This document shows, one piece after another, positions 1 to 9,331 of a DNA stretch of 64,000 bases. The notes under the pieces were generated by a model. It searched no databases. It was given only the letters and a program-made list of their open reading frames with translations, and was not told where the DNA came from. The position numbers were made by a program, and so were the translations under genes. Source of the DNA: Gammaproteobacteria bacterium (GTDB lineage: Bacteria > Pseudomonadota > Gammaproteobacteria > Burkholderiales > Nitrosomonadaceae); contig CP054179.1 in assembly GCA_015709615.1 (NCBI GenBank), forward strand, positions 930,001-994,000. Direction: 5' to 3'. Within the stretch, counting starts at the first letter, position 1. Each line of letters starts with the position of its first letter.

Positions 1-207
1 GAACGAGCGGTAAGATTGGTATTCGAGCAGCAAAAGAAGCATGAATCGCAATGGCCGGCGATCAAAACAATAGCATCGAAGATTGGCTGCACGGCGGAAA
101 CGTTGCGGACATGGGTAAGAAGAGCGGAGAGGGATCAGGGAATTCGAGGCGGTATGTCGACATCGGCATATTTCGCACAGGCGGAGCTCGACCGCCGGTC
201 GAAATGA
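1..207 (+). pseudogene. IS3 transposase OrfA remnant (HTH), 5'-cut and internally deleted
   Basis: The translated frame reads through FEQQKKHESQWPAIKTIASKIG and AETLRTWVRRAERDQG, the helix-turn-helix of IS3 OrfA proteins. It ends at AELDRRSK. Compared with copy B it lacks 26 codons of the coiled-coil/leucine-zipper region, removed in frame between short direct repeats. The true start lies left of the window. Confidence 0.75.
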
Positions 208-216
208 CGATGGTAT

Positions 217-1029
217 TTGTCGATAGAGACAAAGCGGCATCAGGATCGATTGCCCGAACGTATCAAGCGGGATATAAAGCTGGCGACTGAAATACAACGG
301 ATTTGGGAAAGCAACTTCCGGGTTTATGGTGCTCGTAAAGTATGGCGGCAATTGTTGCGAGAAGGCATTGGCGTTGCCCGTTGCACCGTTGAGCGGTTGA
401 TGAAGAAGCTTGGGATGCAAGGTATCCGGCGCGGTAAGAGGTGCCGGACAACCGTTGCAGATGACTTACTTGCCTGTCCAGCCGACAAAGTCAATCGGCA
501 ATTTGTAGCCACTCGTCCGAATCAGCTGTGGTTCGCGGATATTACCTTTGTTGCAACGTGGACGGGGTTTGTTTATGTGGCTTTTATAACTGATGTTTCT
601 GCCCGGTACATTGTTGGCTGGCGGGTCAGCCGGTCATTGCGCACCGATTTAGTACTGGATGCATTGGAACAGGCACTGTGGGCGCGGCGGAAAATCGAGG
701 GATTAATTCATCATAGCGACCACGGTTGTCAATATTTGTCGATTCGCTATACGGAACGCCTGATTGAGGCCAATATTGAAGCTTCTGTTGGTAGTGTCGG
801 GGATTCTTATGACAATGCACTGGCTGAAACAGTTAACGGACTATATAAGACCGAGGTTATCCGGCATCGCGGCCCTTGGCGCAATATCGACGATGTGGAG
901 TTTGCGACCTTGGAATGGGTCGATTGGTTTAACAATCGCCGGTTACTGGAGCCGATCGAAAATATCCCGCCGGCAGAATTTGAAATGGCATATTATCGTC
1001 AACTAAGGGAGCCAACCAATACGGTTTGA
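217..1029 (+). pseudogene. IS3 transposase OrfB (DDE integrase core), start frameshifted
   Basis: The 270-residue frame keeps the whole rve integrase core: WFADITFV gives the first Asp, HHSDHGCQY the second, and the block DSYDNALAETVNGLYKTEVI carries the Glu. The normal N-terminus, beginning MTMVFVDR as in copy B, is at 204 but falls in another frame because of a 77-bp deletion. The only in-frame start is a TTG at 217. Catalytic residues are intact, so it could in principle be translated by an OrfAB-type frameshift, but I regard it as broken. Confidence 0.75.
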
Positions 1030-1068
1030 CTCAAGACAAATAGTCTCCGGAAATACCGGGACGATTCA

Positions 1069-1106
1069 ATCTTGTGTTTGATGGCATTCTGTTGAAAACT
1101 ACTCAT
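1069..1106 (-). pseudogene. 5' stub of a transposase gene cut by IS3 copy A
   Basis: An ATG at 1106 preceded by a good ribosome binding site (AAGGGAG, 1114-1120) opens a frame beginning MSSFQQNAIKHKI, which is cut at 1069 by the IS3 end. The wording resembles the N-terminus of one group of IS481-type transposases, from memory only. The leader at 1107-1280 contains inverted repeats, such as TTGATA/TATCAA, that could belong to that element's end. Only 13 codons remain, so the assignment is weak. Confidence 0.35.
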
Positions 1107-1341
1107 GGGATTACTCCCTTGCGCTTGGTTGATAAAGATTCACACCTCTATCAAACCGGGCAATCCCACACCTTGGCAAGGCCTTACTGTCAGATCAAGT
1201 CTGAATTACTGTACTTTAGTGGCTCACAGATAGCTCTTTTGAGGGCTCCAGCGATAAGCCTCCGGCTTTGCTGTATATAGGGAATTTTTGCAATAAGTTG
1301 TTTCCATTGTAAATTGGTCAATATTGTTGATTGTAAAGTCG
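1107..1341. other. Gene-free stretch, probable IS end debris
   Basis: No credible coding region. It contains nested inverted repeats: GGGATT/AATCCC around TTGATA/TATCAA (about 1109-1170), and CAGA-N5-TCTG near 1192-1204. It lies downstream of the minus-strand gene ending at 1342 and probably includes the end of a truncated element plus that gene's 3' region. No U-run terminator was identified. Confidence 0.4.
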
Positions 1342-2427
1342 TCACTTTGATCCAGGATATTCGATTGTTTTTTTATCATAGCAAGTTACCCCTGCGCCGC
1401 ACGGAAAATTGTCCCATATCTCCAATGCCGTTATATGATTATCCACTGATACTCGACCTCCACTATAAGGATTACTAACAAAAATCCGAGTTATAGGAAG
1501 ATTATAATCTCCTATATTCGATCCATAGTGATCGACAATTACTTGACCATTAACTGCAGCCCAAAAGCGCCCATTATTATCATCCGATCGGTGCCAATAG
1601 ACTTCAAATTTAGCCCACTTATCAATCGGCACTGGAACGGCATGATTAGTCTCTACCCAGTAGTCGATCGGTGTGAACGGACCATTGGCAATATTATCCC
1701 CTTTTGTAGTCCAGTAAAGTTTATTATCAGATCCTTTCATAACATAGACTGTAATTCGATAATCGCCGCGCCATGTATCCAAATAGCCTCCTGTCTTAAA
1801 AGCAAATTGAGTGCGCCAATTAGCTGTTGGTACTGTAATATCCAATTGTGATTCTAAATCGGCTTGATACTTGAACCAATAGGTAATGTACAAGTTCTTG
1901 ACATCGCCCATTTTCCACGATCTATCAATTAATAATGGTGCCTGCGCTCCCCCTGTTCCAATCGTCCCTTTTATTTTAATTCGTTGAAAAAGCTCATTAA
2001 CGATTTTTCCCTGTGGTCCAGTTACAGACCTAATTTCATTGGTTATGTGATCACTAATCGTTGAAGATGTAATGGAACGAGCAGTAATCAATTGAATCCC
2101 CGAAAAATCTGAATCTAAGGCGGAGACTGGCCAACTATATCCGGTTTCTTTGTCAGTTCCGCTGATAGCTTGCCACGCTCCAGTAGAGCTAAAGTTATAT
2201 AGTGGTCCAAGTGAAATCCCTGGACCAAAGTTTGATCGAAAAAGCAAATTAGCTGCATGAGTGGCAGGAGCAACAAAGCCGACCAGGATTAATAACGATG
2301 ATATGATAACCGTCAAGTTTGCTGAAGGTTGACTGCTACGATTCATACTGGATCTTTTTGTATGTAATAGTATCCTTCCATGCACTAAAAACTTAGTAAG
2401 TGGTAATAAATAACTAGTGATATTCAT
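1342..2427 (-). CDS. Secreted protein, jelly-roll/lyase-like paralogue 1 (no FN3 domain)
   Basis: 361 residues. The N-terminus carries a late signal sequence (hydrophobic TVIISSLLILVGFVAPATHA) after about 35 residues; an internal Met28 could be the real start, though AAAGGA sits upstream of 2427. The mature part begins ANLLFRSNFG and is closely similar to the proteins at 10033 and 14753. Shared blocks include ITYWFKYQ, WRTQFAFKTGGY, GDYRIT, KWAKFEVYWHRS and FVSNPYSGG. The beta-rich pattern with Trp/Tyr recalls concanavalin-like or polysaccharide-lyase jelly-rolls, but I cannot name a family. It lacks the FN3 domain of its paralogues, ending soon after the CGAGVTC pair. No PEP-CTERM tail. IS5 copy A sits 79 bp upstream of the start and IS3 copy A lies downstream. 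Confidence 0.8.
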   Translation of the reverse strand: MNITSYLLPLTKFLVHGRILLHTKRSSMNRSSQPSANLTVIISSLLILVGFVAPATHAANLLFRSNFGPGISLGPLYNFSSTGAWQAISGTDKETGYSWPVSALDSDFSGIQLITARSITSSTISDHITNEIRSVTGPQGKIVNELFQRIKIKGTIGTGGAQAPLLIDRSWKMGDVKNLYITYWFKYQADLESQLDITVPTANWRTQFAFKTGGYLDTWRGDYRITVYVMKGSDNKLYWTTKGDNIANGPFTPIDYWVETNHAVPVPIDKWAKFEVYWHRSDDNNGRFWAAVNGQVIVDHYGSNIGDYNLPITRIFVSNPYSGGRVSVDNHITALEIWDNFPCGAGVTCYDKKTIEYPGSK

Positions 2428-2505
2428 GCCAAAACATCCTTTTGTACAAATGAATTATGATTGGTATACAAATATGAAGAAGCGAAAAATCAACATGAAA
2501 TCTAG

Positions 2506-3552
2506 GGAAGCGCTGAACAATTAGCGGCTTTCAGATTTCCCGGTAATACTGCCAGTTTTTTGAACACGAATTCCCGGCAATTCATTTTTTGGCAGCATTT
2601 TGCCGCCGGATTTTCCCTGTTTCTGCTTCATCGTCCGTCGCCGGGGGTATGGCGGACGGACTTCCCCTCTCAAGTCGTCATCAGTCGCCTGCGCAGCAGG
2701 TACAGGTTGACCAAGCCCATCAGCATGTTGACCTGGACGGCATTCTTCATCAGCCCGCGGTAGCGGGTCTTGGTGAATCCAAATTGCCGCTTGGTCACCC
2801 GGAACACATGTTCCACCCGTGCCCGGATCGAGAGTGCTTCCGGTTACGTTTCTTCTGACTCCCCGAGAGATTCTGTCCGGGCTTGCGTTTGTATTCATCG
2901 CTGGTGTAGCCCGCATCGCCAAATATAACCTCGTCTTCCGCCTGCAATAGCTTGGGCAGGACATTGATATCGGCTTCGTTGGCGGCGGTAATTTTAACCG
3001 TGTGCACCGCCCCGCAATCCACATCGGCCCCAACATGCACCTTCATGCCAAAGTACCATTGCTTTCCCTTCTTCCTCTGGTGCATCTCAGGATCACGTGC
3101 CTGTTCCCGATTCTTGGTCGAACTTGGCGCATGAATGAGTGTGGCGTCTACCATCGTGCCTTTGGAAACCAGCAGCCCTTGAGCCTTAAGGTGAGCATTG
3201 ATCGCTTCCAGCAATACCGCCGTCAATTCGTACTTCTCCAAAAGATGATGAAAATTCAGTATCGTGGTTTCTTTCGGCAGGATATCGGTAAACCCGCCGA
3301 ATCCTGCAAAGCGACATCGGCTGACGGCCTCGCCTCCCAGTCTTGGGGTAATACGGTTCAATTTGCGGCAGCAACACTGGCCAGGGTATTACCCTTTCCA
3401 TTTCGCTTAAGAAAACCTCCCGGCGCGTCCGGCGTTTCTTGTGATTGTACTCAAGATCGGCAAAGCTCGATTGGCGTGACATGGCGTATTTATAGAGCAG
3501 TTGTCAGGAAATGCTATTATCCCAAACACTTCAGGATTTGTTCAGCGTTTCC
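2506..3552 (-). mobile_element. IS5-family element, copy A, defective
   Basis: Terminal inverted repeats are GGAAGCGCTGAACAA (2506-2520) and TTGTTCAGCGTTTCC (3538-3552). The flanks are CTAG (left) and TTAG (right). Both fit the YTAR target of IS5 but they are not identical, so either a base has mutated or the ends were rearranged. Compared with copy B (32578-33466) it lacks about 98 bp between two AGCG repeats in the transposase. It separates the paralogue-1 gene from its original upstream DNA. Confidence 0.85.
2670..3482 (-). pseudogene. IS5 transposase, internally deleted and frameshifted
   Basis: The N-terminus MSRQSSFADLEYNHKKRRTRREVFLSEME and the DDE-type core (FGMKVHVGADVDCGAVHTVKITAANEADI, GDAGYTSDEYKRKPGQ) are typical of IS5-family transposases. 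The reading frame breaks near 3315, where about 98 bp present in copy B are missing, and shifts again near 2860-2870. The C-terminal frame would stop near 2670. Not functional. Confidence 0.8.
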
Positions 3553-3556
3553 TTAG

Positions 3557-3880
3557 CATTTTTGTGCGGTAGGTGCGATTAAAACTTTCAATGCAAGCAT
3601 CCTGTGTGGGTTTATCGGGTTGAGTGAATTGAAAACGGATGCCATGGTATATTACCCATTCAGCTATCATTAATTGACTGACGAATTCAGAGCAATTATT
3701 GATCCGCAGGCGCTGCGGTTTGCCTAAATCTCAATGAGCTTGTTCAATATCTGGATAACGCAGGAGCGCCGGCAGGCTGGTGTCGATTCTAATGCGCAGC
3801 GCCTGCCGGTTATAATCATCCAGAACATTCAAGATACGGAATCGCCGTCCACTTCATAAAACTTCTCTCAACAGGGTAAT
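3557..3880 (-). pseudogene. Decayed IS3-type OrfB fragment
   Basis: Read on the minus strand with a few in-frame stops or frameshifts, the stretch gives NVLDDYNRQALRIRIDTSLPAL, then KPQRLRINNCSEFVSQLMIAEW and finally TQDACIESFNRTYR. These are the central and C-terminal integrase blocks of IS3-family OrfB: the second Asp region (replaced here by N-N) and the ESFNRTYR Glu block. The fragment ends at the IS5 copy A boundary, so it predates or was cut by that insertion. Confidence 0.7.
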
Positions 3881-4106
3881 GATTTGTTATTCGCTGTACT
3901 TCCATTTCTTACATCTAAATCATATAAAAACAGTATATGATATATCGGATGTGAAATAGCTGGTTTCATAAATAATTTCTGGTAATTCTGGTCGCAAAAT
4001 CTGCTGTTCCAAGAGTGCTGATTGCATGATTGTTAATAACAGGAATTTATTGTGTTATGAGTTATTGGATTCATGATATGCATAAAGAGCAGGAAGTTCG
4101 GTATTG
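3881..4106. other. AT-rich upstream region of manC
   Basis: No coding sequence. It contains an 8-bp inverted repeat, ATCATATA (3919-3926) and TATATGAT (3934-3941), with a 7-nt spacer, which may be an operator. The ribosome binding site AGGAAG is at 4091-4096. Confidence 0.4.
3919..3941. promoter_or_regulatory. Inverted repeat upstream of manC, possible operator
   Basis: Perfect 8-bp arms (ATCATATA and TATATGAT) separated by AAAACAG, about 165 bp upstream of the manC start. The size and spacing fit a dimeric regulator site. No regulator can be named and no second copy was found. Confidence 0.3.
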
Positions 4107-5558
4107 ATGAACAAATTAATCCCTATCATTTTATCGGGCGGCTCAGGTACACGCCTGTGGCCATTGTCGAGAGAAAAATATCCTAAGCAGCTGTTGCCTT
4201 TGATCAATGAGGATTCATTATTGCAAGCTACGATCCGGCGTATGGATGGTTTGAAAGGTGTGCAATTGAATGCGCCCATGGTTGTTTGCAATGAAGAATA
4301 CCGTTTTGTCATTGCCGAGCAATTACGTATCATGAATAGAAAGGGGAGTATTCTGCTCGAGCCTTTCGGACGCAACACTGCTCCCGCATTGACATTGGCA
4401 GCGCTTGCGGCAATGCGGGAGGGTGACGATCCTGTTCTATTGGTTATGCCATCCGATCATGTGATTATCGATGTCGAATCATTTCAGGTTGCTGTTCTTG
4501 CAGGCATGTCGCAAGCTGTCAATGGTTCTATCGTCACGTTTGGAATAACACCCGACGCTCCTGAAACGGGTTATGGTTACATTCAATCCGGCGGCTTGAT
4601 AGGACAGGATGGCATAGTTCGTCACATTGCACGTTTTGTGGAGAAACCAGATCTGGTTACTGCGCAAGCGTATTTGGATGAAGGCAATTATCTCTGGAAT
4701 AGCGGCTTGTTTATGATGCGGGCATCGATATGGTTGTCCGCAATTGCAAAGTGCCGGCCGGATGTTTTAACTGCATGCCGGGCAGCTTGGGAGCAAGGAT
4801 CGGTTGACGGCGAGTTTCTCCGTATTGATAAAAAAGCGTTCGAGCAATGCCCGAATGATTCGATCGATTATGCCGTGATGGAAAAAATTGTTGGCGGTGA
4901 TAATGAGCTACCCGCCGGTGTTGTCATCCCGCTTACTGCGGGATGGTCGGATATCGGCGCGTGGAGCTCGTTATGGCAGGTGTTGCCTAAAGATGACGCC
5001 GGTAATGTAGCGAAGGGAGATGTACTATTAAAAGAATGCCGAAATACGCTGGCCATTTCGGAGAGCCGTTTGGTAGCTTGTGTCGGTGTTGAAAATGTGA
5101 TTGTTGTCGAGACTCCTGATGCCGTGTTGGTGGTACATAAGGATAAGACCCAAGACGTGAAGCAGGTTGTCGATATGCTGAAAGAGCAGAAACGTTCCGA
5201 AGGAAAGCTGCATCGCAAGGTGTTTCGCCCCTGGGGATGGTACGATGGCATTGATGTCGGCGAGCGTTTCCAGGTAAAGCGTATCGTAGTGAAGCCCGGT
5301 GCAGCCTTATCCCTGCAAATGCATCATCACCGCGCGGAACACTGGGTTGTTGTGCGTGGCACAGCGCGAGTTACGCGCGATCAAGAAATTTTTCTGGTTT
5401 CCGAAAATCAGTCAACTTATATTCCATTAGGTACGAGTCATCGTTTGGAAAATCCGGGCCGTGTACCCCTGGAAATGATTGAAATTCAATCCGGTTCGTA
5501 TTTAGGAGAAGATGATATTGTTCGGTTCGAAGACATTTATGGCCGGAAAGAGCATTGA
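4107..5558 (+). CDS. manC: Mannose-1-phosphate guanylyltransferase / mannose-6-phosphate isomerase
   Basis: 483 residues. It makes GDP-mannose from mannose-1-phosphate and GTP, and the C-terminal domain is a type II phosphomannose isomerase. The N-terminal signature LSGGSGTRLWPLSREKYPKQ binds the nucleotide, with FVEKPD and NYLWNSGLF downstream. The C-terminal cupin (RPWGWYD, QMHHHRAEHWVVVRGTARVT, IPLGTSHRLENPG) carries the metal-binding histidines. Length matches the ManC/AlgA family. I chose the ATG at 4107 (SD AGGAAG 10 bases upstream) over a TTG at 4104. It lies apart from the main polysaccharide cluster but would feed its GDP-mannose dehydrogenase (25479-26789) and possibly GDP-sugar transferases. 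It converges on the decarboxylase gene with only 14 bp between them. Confidence 0.93.
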   Translation: MNKLIPIILSGGSGTRLWPLSREKYPKQLLPLINEDSLLQATIRRMDGLKGVQLNAPMVVCNEEYRFVIAEQLRIMNRKGSILLEPFGRNTAPALTLAALAAMREGDDPVLLVMPSDHVIIDVESFQVAVLAGMSQAVNGSIVTFGITPDAPETGYGYIQSGGLIGQDGIVRHIARFVEKPDLVTAQAYLDEGNYLWNSGLFMMRASIWLSAIAKCRPDVLTACRAAWEQGSVDGEFLRIDKKAFEQCPNDSIDYAVMEKIVGGDNELPAGVVIPLTAGWSDIGAWSSLWQVLPKDDAGNVAKGDVLLKECRNTLAISESRLVACVGVENVIVVETPDAVLVVHKDKTQDVKQVVDMLKEQKRSEGKLHRKVFRPWGWYDGIDVGERFQVKRIVVKPGAALSLQMHHHRAEHWVVVRGTARVTRDQEIFLVSENQSTYIPLGTSHRLENPGRVPLEMIEIQSGSYLGEDDIVRFEDIYGRKEH

Positions 5559-5572
5559 TTGAGTGTTTTCTT

Positions 5573-7552
5573 CTACTTATCCAATTGCTTTAGCGCCTTT
5601 TCTTCAATATGAGTCAATAATCTCAGGCACGGCAAGTAGCCATCATAGACGATGCCGTGCACCTCGATACGTTTCTGTGAGCGCAACATACTGACCAAAT
5701 ACTGCGTGATACCCTGAGTGATCACCTGGCCGGGAACCAGAACCGGAATTCCCGGCGGGTAGGGTGTAATCTGGTCTGCGCTTATCCGGCCGTTAAGGTG
5801 AGGGTTGACTTTTTCTTGCTCGTCCAGCAGTGGCATCAATTCTCCGCCGCAATAGAAAGCATCGCGTGGTAGAAATTTCAACTCGGTAAAACGTGGAATC
5901 TCGGCGGTTTGATAAAGCCGCTGCGGCGCGCGGTTCTCACGCGCGATGCGCATCAAGGCATCGTATAGCCTCGATACCTTGCTGCGGGTGGTGCCGATCG
6001 TGAGCAGCAGCGTGAGTGTATTGAAAGTGGATTTTTCCACTTGAATGTTGAAACGCTCGAATAATTCCTGGATTAATTCTTCAACGGTAAACCCGCAGCG
6101 CGAAATATCCACCGTGACTTTGGTGGGATCAAGCCGAATATTGTCTTGCTTGATTTCATCCGGCAGAAGATCGGCAAGTTCCAATACCTGAAATGCGCCG
6201 GTGGCGTTGATTTGCGCGCGTAATTCTTTGGCCAGCTCCAGCGTGCGCGACAGCAGCTTGTATCCTTCCAGCATGATCTGCTTACGCGCCACATCGAGGC
6301 TTGCAATCATGCTGTATTGCGGACTCGTGGAAGTATGCATGTTGAAATTTTCGCGGAACAGATGTTCGTTGAAATAGGGATCGTTGACATGAATCATGCT
6401 GGATTGCGAGAAAGCCGACAGCACTTTGTGCGTACTTTGAGTGGCGTAATCCGCGCCGGCTTCCAATGCGGTGGGGCGGAAAGCCGGGTGGAACCGGGCA
6501 AAACCATACCAAGCCTCATCGATAATGACTTTGATGCCTTTCGCATGTGCTGCTTGAATAATCGGCGGCAGATCATAGCGTAAGCCGTCATAGGTGCAAT
6601 TGGTCAGAATCAGCGCTTGTGCGTCGGGATGTTCTTCGATGGCTTTAAATAGTGTTTGTTTGGGCACCGGTCCGTAAATGTTGAATTTTTTATTGACCGA
6701 GGAATCCAGATAAATCGGATGCGCACCGGATAGCACAACGCCGTGATGCACGGATTTGTGGCAATTGCGATCCAGTAATAACTTGTTGCCGGGTGCCAGC
6801 AATGTTTGAAAAATGACCTTGTTGGCGGTTGAAGTGCCGTTGGTGGCAAAAAATGTCCGCCGCGCGCCAAAAGCCTTTGCGGCGATTTTCTGTGCTTCCG
6901 CGATCACCCCGGTGGGCTCCATCAATGAATCGAGCATCGGCACGGAAACCGATAAATCGGCACGAAAGATATGCTCGCCGATGAATTCATAGAAATCGCT
7001 GACCCAGGGACTATCGCGCAGCGAATCGCCTGATGAGTGCCCCGGTGTATGCCAGGCGTCTTTGGCCATCAACACATAATGCTTGAGCTGATCGTAGAAA
7101 GGCGTGCGCGCTTTTTCCTGCAATTGAGCGTTAAGTATACGGTAGATGCCGCGGTAATCGCGTTCTCCGCGGTAAAAATAGCCATCCACGGTTTCGGAAA
7201 ACAAGGCATCGACCACATCATCTTCTTGCTCCTGAGCGATCAGGATGTAGATATTCAACTCCGGGCGGAAATGAGAGATTTTCTGCACCAGCTCGAGTGC
7301 GGTCATTTGCAGGTCGCGAGCATGTCTGCCTTGAGTTTTTAAGGTGTAGAGCTTGTCGTCTACGATCAATCCCTGGATGTCGCCATCCTGCTCGATTGAC
7401 TGCAATGCTTCTTGGGCCGTTGTGACACCGGAGAAAACCATACCCAGCGGATTTTCCATCGATTTGGCGGCGCTATTCAGTCCTTTGACGAATTCCTTCA
7501 ACACCAGCTTTTCATCGTTGATAATCAAAATCCGGCTGAGTGGTTTTTTCAT
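5573..7552 (-). CDS. Orn/Lys/Arg decarboxylase family protein (PLP-dependent)
   Basis: 659 residues. The N-terminal 130 or so residues resemble the receiver-like wing domain of inducible-type basic amino acid decarboxylases. The large PLP domain has FFATNGTSTANK, NCHKSVHHG, IIDEAWYGFARFHPAF and the Schiff-base motif THK in ATQSTHKVLSAFSQSS. The C-terminal domain follows (FYCGGELMP). The family decarboxylates lysine, arginine or ornithine, giving polyamines and consuming protons; the substrate cannot be read from sequence. Length is slightly below the usual 710-750 residues of the E. coli enzymes. It stands alone, convergent with manC and with its own start ATG at 7552. Confidence 0.88.
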   Translation of the reverse strand: MKKPLSRILIINDEKLVLKEFVKGLNSAAKSMENPLGMVFSGVTTAQEALQSIEQDGDIQGLIVDDKLYTLKTQGRHARDLQMTALELVQKISHFRPELNIYILIAQEQEDDVVDALFSETVDGYFYRGERDYRGIYRILNAQLQEKARTPFYDQLKHYVLMAKDAWHTPGHSSGDSLRDSPWVSDFYEFIGEHIFRADLSVSVPMLDSLMEPTGVIAEAQKIAAKAFGARRTFFATNGTSTANKVIFQTLLAPGNKLLLDRNCHKSVHHGVVLSGAHPIYLDSSVNKKFNIYGPVPKQTLFKAIEEHPDAQALILTNCTYDGLRYDLPPIIQAAHAKGIKVIIDEAWYGFARFHPAFRPTALEAGADYATQSTHKVLSAFSQSSMIHVNDPYFNEHLFRENFNMHTSTSPQYSMIASLDVARKQIMLEGYKLLSRTLELAKELRAQINATGAFQVLELADLLPDEIKQDNIRLDPTKVTVDISRCGFTVEELIQELFERFNIQVEKSTFNTLTLLLTIGTTRSKVSRLYDALMRIARENRAPQRLYQTAEIPRFTELKFLPRDAFYCGGELMPLLDEQEKVNPHLNGRISADQITPYPPGIPVLVPGQVITQGITQYLVSMLRSQKRIEVHGIVYDGYLPCLRLLTHIEEKALKQLDK

Positions 7553-7610
7553 GAACGAAGCTTATCTAATAGTGGATGATGGATAGGAAATCAGTCTGGC
7601 AAATGCAGAC

Positions 7611-8525
7611 TTATTCAAAACTGACTAGCGTGAATGTATACGATCCCAGATCGGTTAACCGCATCAACACATTTTTTACCGTCGTGGAAGCGCCGATCAT
7701 CACCGATGGGATGTGCAGTTGACCGTTTTCGGGTGAGAACGTTGCGATACTGGTTGGGTTTACCGGCAGTGCCGCCACGCTGGCCGAGTCAAGCTGAAAA
7801 ACATAATCCGGTTTGTCGCTGATCAGCCGCAAATTGACGGTATACATCTGACCGCCTCCGATATCGACGGCGAGACTTAAAATACCACTGCTGAATATAC
7901 CGGTTGCATCCGTTACCTCGACGCGATCGATTTTTACCAAGTTGCTTAGCGCTGCGTGAGAACCGTCAAAATCTTCGAGCGGTGCATTAGTAAGATTTCC
8001 CCCTAGGTTTCTAACCGGGAGTTTTTCAATGGCATCAAAAACTGCCATACCATCGAAAATAACGCGCCCGAATACCGTAAAGCCGCCGTTCTGATGATCC
8101 AGATTTGCGGAATTATCGGCCAGATTGACAAACCATTGACTGGTTGCACTGTTGGGATTGTCGGGGAGTTTTGCCATAGCCACGGTTCCGCGCGTATTGG
8201 AAATTTTGAATTCGTTGACGATAGGAGAAAATGTATTGACGGGTACAAGTGAGTCTTCACTAGCGCCATTCACGATCTTGAAACCGCCGCCTTGAATAAC
8301 AAAACCTGGCATGCTGCGATGGAAAATTCCGTTGGTATAAGCGTCGCTATGGATGTATTGAAGAAAATTGGCGGTCGTGACCGGTGTTTGTGTTTCGAAA
8401 AGTTCAATACAAAATTGCCCCATGTTGCTGGTGAAACAAGCCACAGGATTCGCTTGTGCCATGGGCGCTGAAAAAAATAAACAGATTAAAAACGCAACTT
8501 TTGAATAAGTTTGAGAGATACGCAT
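7611..8525 (-). CDS. Secreted cyclophilin-type peptidyl-prolyl isomerase with C-terminal extension
   Basis: 304 residues. The signal peptide (VAFLICLFFSAPMAQA) directs it to the periplasm. The cyclophilin domain spans roughly residues 27-200: FTSNMGQFCIELFETQTPVTTANFLQYI, FHRSMPGFVIQGGGF, TVAMAKLPDNPNSATSQWFVNLADN, GFTVFGRVI. The catalytic Arg lies in FHRSMPGFVIQGG and the Gln in SATSQWFVN. The last 100 residues form a beta-rich extension I do not recognise. It is followed by a decarboxylase gene on the same strand after 58 bp but shows no functional link to it. Confidence 0.9.
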   Translation of the reverse strand: MRISQTYSKVAFLICLFFSAPMAQANPVACFTSNMGQFCIELFETQTPVTTANFLQYIHSDAYTNGIFHRSMPGFVIQGGGFKIVNGASEDSLVPVNTFSPIVNEFKISNTRGTVAMAKLPDNPNSATSQWFVNLADNSANLDHQNGGFTVFGRVIFDGMAVFDAIEKLPVRNLGGNLTNAPLEDFDGSHAALSNLVKIDRVEVTDATGIFSSGILSLAVDIGGGQMYTVNLRLISDKPDYVFQLDSASVAALPVNPTSIATFSPENGQLHIPSVMIGASTTVKNVLMRLTDLGSYTFTLVSFE

Positions 8526-8630
8526 AATAATTGGGATGATAGGGATTAAATCTGAATTTTACTGATAGAAATTGCTGTGAAGCAATGATTTTATATTGCT
8601 AAGCCGCGGTTTTTCGTAACAGAATTGTGA

Positions 8631-9284
8631 TTAGGACAGAGGAATGAGCGGTTTCTTGACGCGATGGATGAAATAAAAATAAATGAGTGTGCTGGCAACC
8701 GCAGCAAAGAAGCACCACACCGAAGCGAAGGTTTCCAGGTAAGTGAAATAGGCGATAAAGAAGCCGATCGTGATGATGATGCCGGCGAGATATAAGTGCT
8801 TGTAACTGGAAAAAATGAACGGAACGCAGGTTGCCAGCAAATATAAAACAATAACCAGCTGATAGCTGCCGACATGATGTTGATAATTGATACTGTGATG
8901 GATGATTTCCGCAATAATCGGTTCGTTCGCCAGGCCGATGACGGTATAGATCGCGAGCCCGATACCCGCTAAGCCGATCATTGCGATGATTTTCTTACGT
9001 AAATTGTCAGTTTCTGCGCGATAAACGGCGAATGGCGCAAATAGCGGCCAGATAATGCCGATGAATGTGCCATAAATATTACTCAGCCAAAATTGTGATG
9101 GCGATGTATCGCTGTGCGCCAGAGTCACCCAAAGCAATCCCTCTACCAGTTGCTGAACAGCGAAAATGAGCGGAATCAGCGCAACCGGAAAATCCTTGGA
9201 ATAGACGGTCTTCCGGATTGATGCGACACCGACAACCAAAAGCGTTCCACTGACGATAAAGCTTGCTTCCGCTGAAAAACACAT
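8631..9284 (-). CDS. DUF6629-type integral membrane protein
   Basis: 217 residues with six or seven hydrophobic segments, starting MCFSAEASFIVSGTLLVVGVASIRKT and continuing with FAVQQLVEGLLWVTL. The MCFSAEASF opening and the conserved VEGLLW block match, from memory, DUF6629 membrane proteins of unknown function. No catalytic motif is visible. It stands alone, followed upstream on the same strand by a hairpin and then IS debris, so its promoter region may have been altered. Confidence 0.7.
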   Translation of the reverse strand: MCFSAEASFIVSGTLLVVGVASIRKTVYSKDFPVALIPLIFAVQQLVEGLLWVTLAHSDTSPSQFWLSNIYGTFIGIIWPLFAPFAVYRAETDNLRKKIIAMIGLAGIGLAIYTVIGLANEPIIAEIIHHSINYQHHVGSYQLVIVLYLLATCVPFIFSSYKHLYLAGIIITIGFFIAYFTYLETFASVWCFFAAVASTLIYFYFIHRVKKPLIPLS

Positions 9285-9331
9285 CGTAATTACCGGTATT
9301 GTTTGTTGGTCAGATTGTTTCTATTTATGAA

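Larger units (their letters stand above)
1..1068 (+). mobile_element. IS3-family element, copy A, left end outside window
   Basis: The stretch carries an IS3-type orfA remnant and an orfB with the DDE motif. The right terminal repeat ends near 1068 in a GC-rich sequence after orfB; the left terminal repeat is outside the window. Alignment with copy B (12660-13302) shows two internal deletions in copy A. One, of 78 bp in orfA, lies between two copies of CATCGG. The other, of about 77 bp, falls near the start of orfB. The second shifts the natural orfB start out of frame, so the element is probably inactive or needs an alternative start. Confidence 0.85.
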
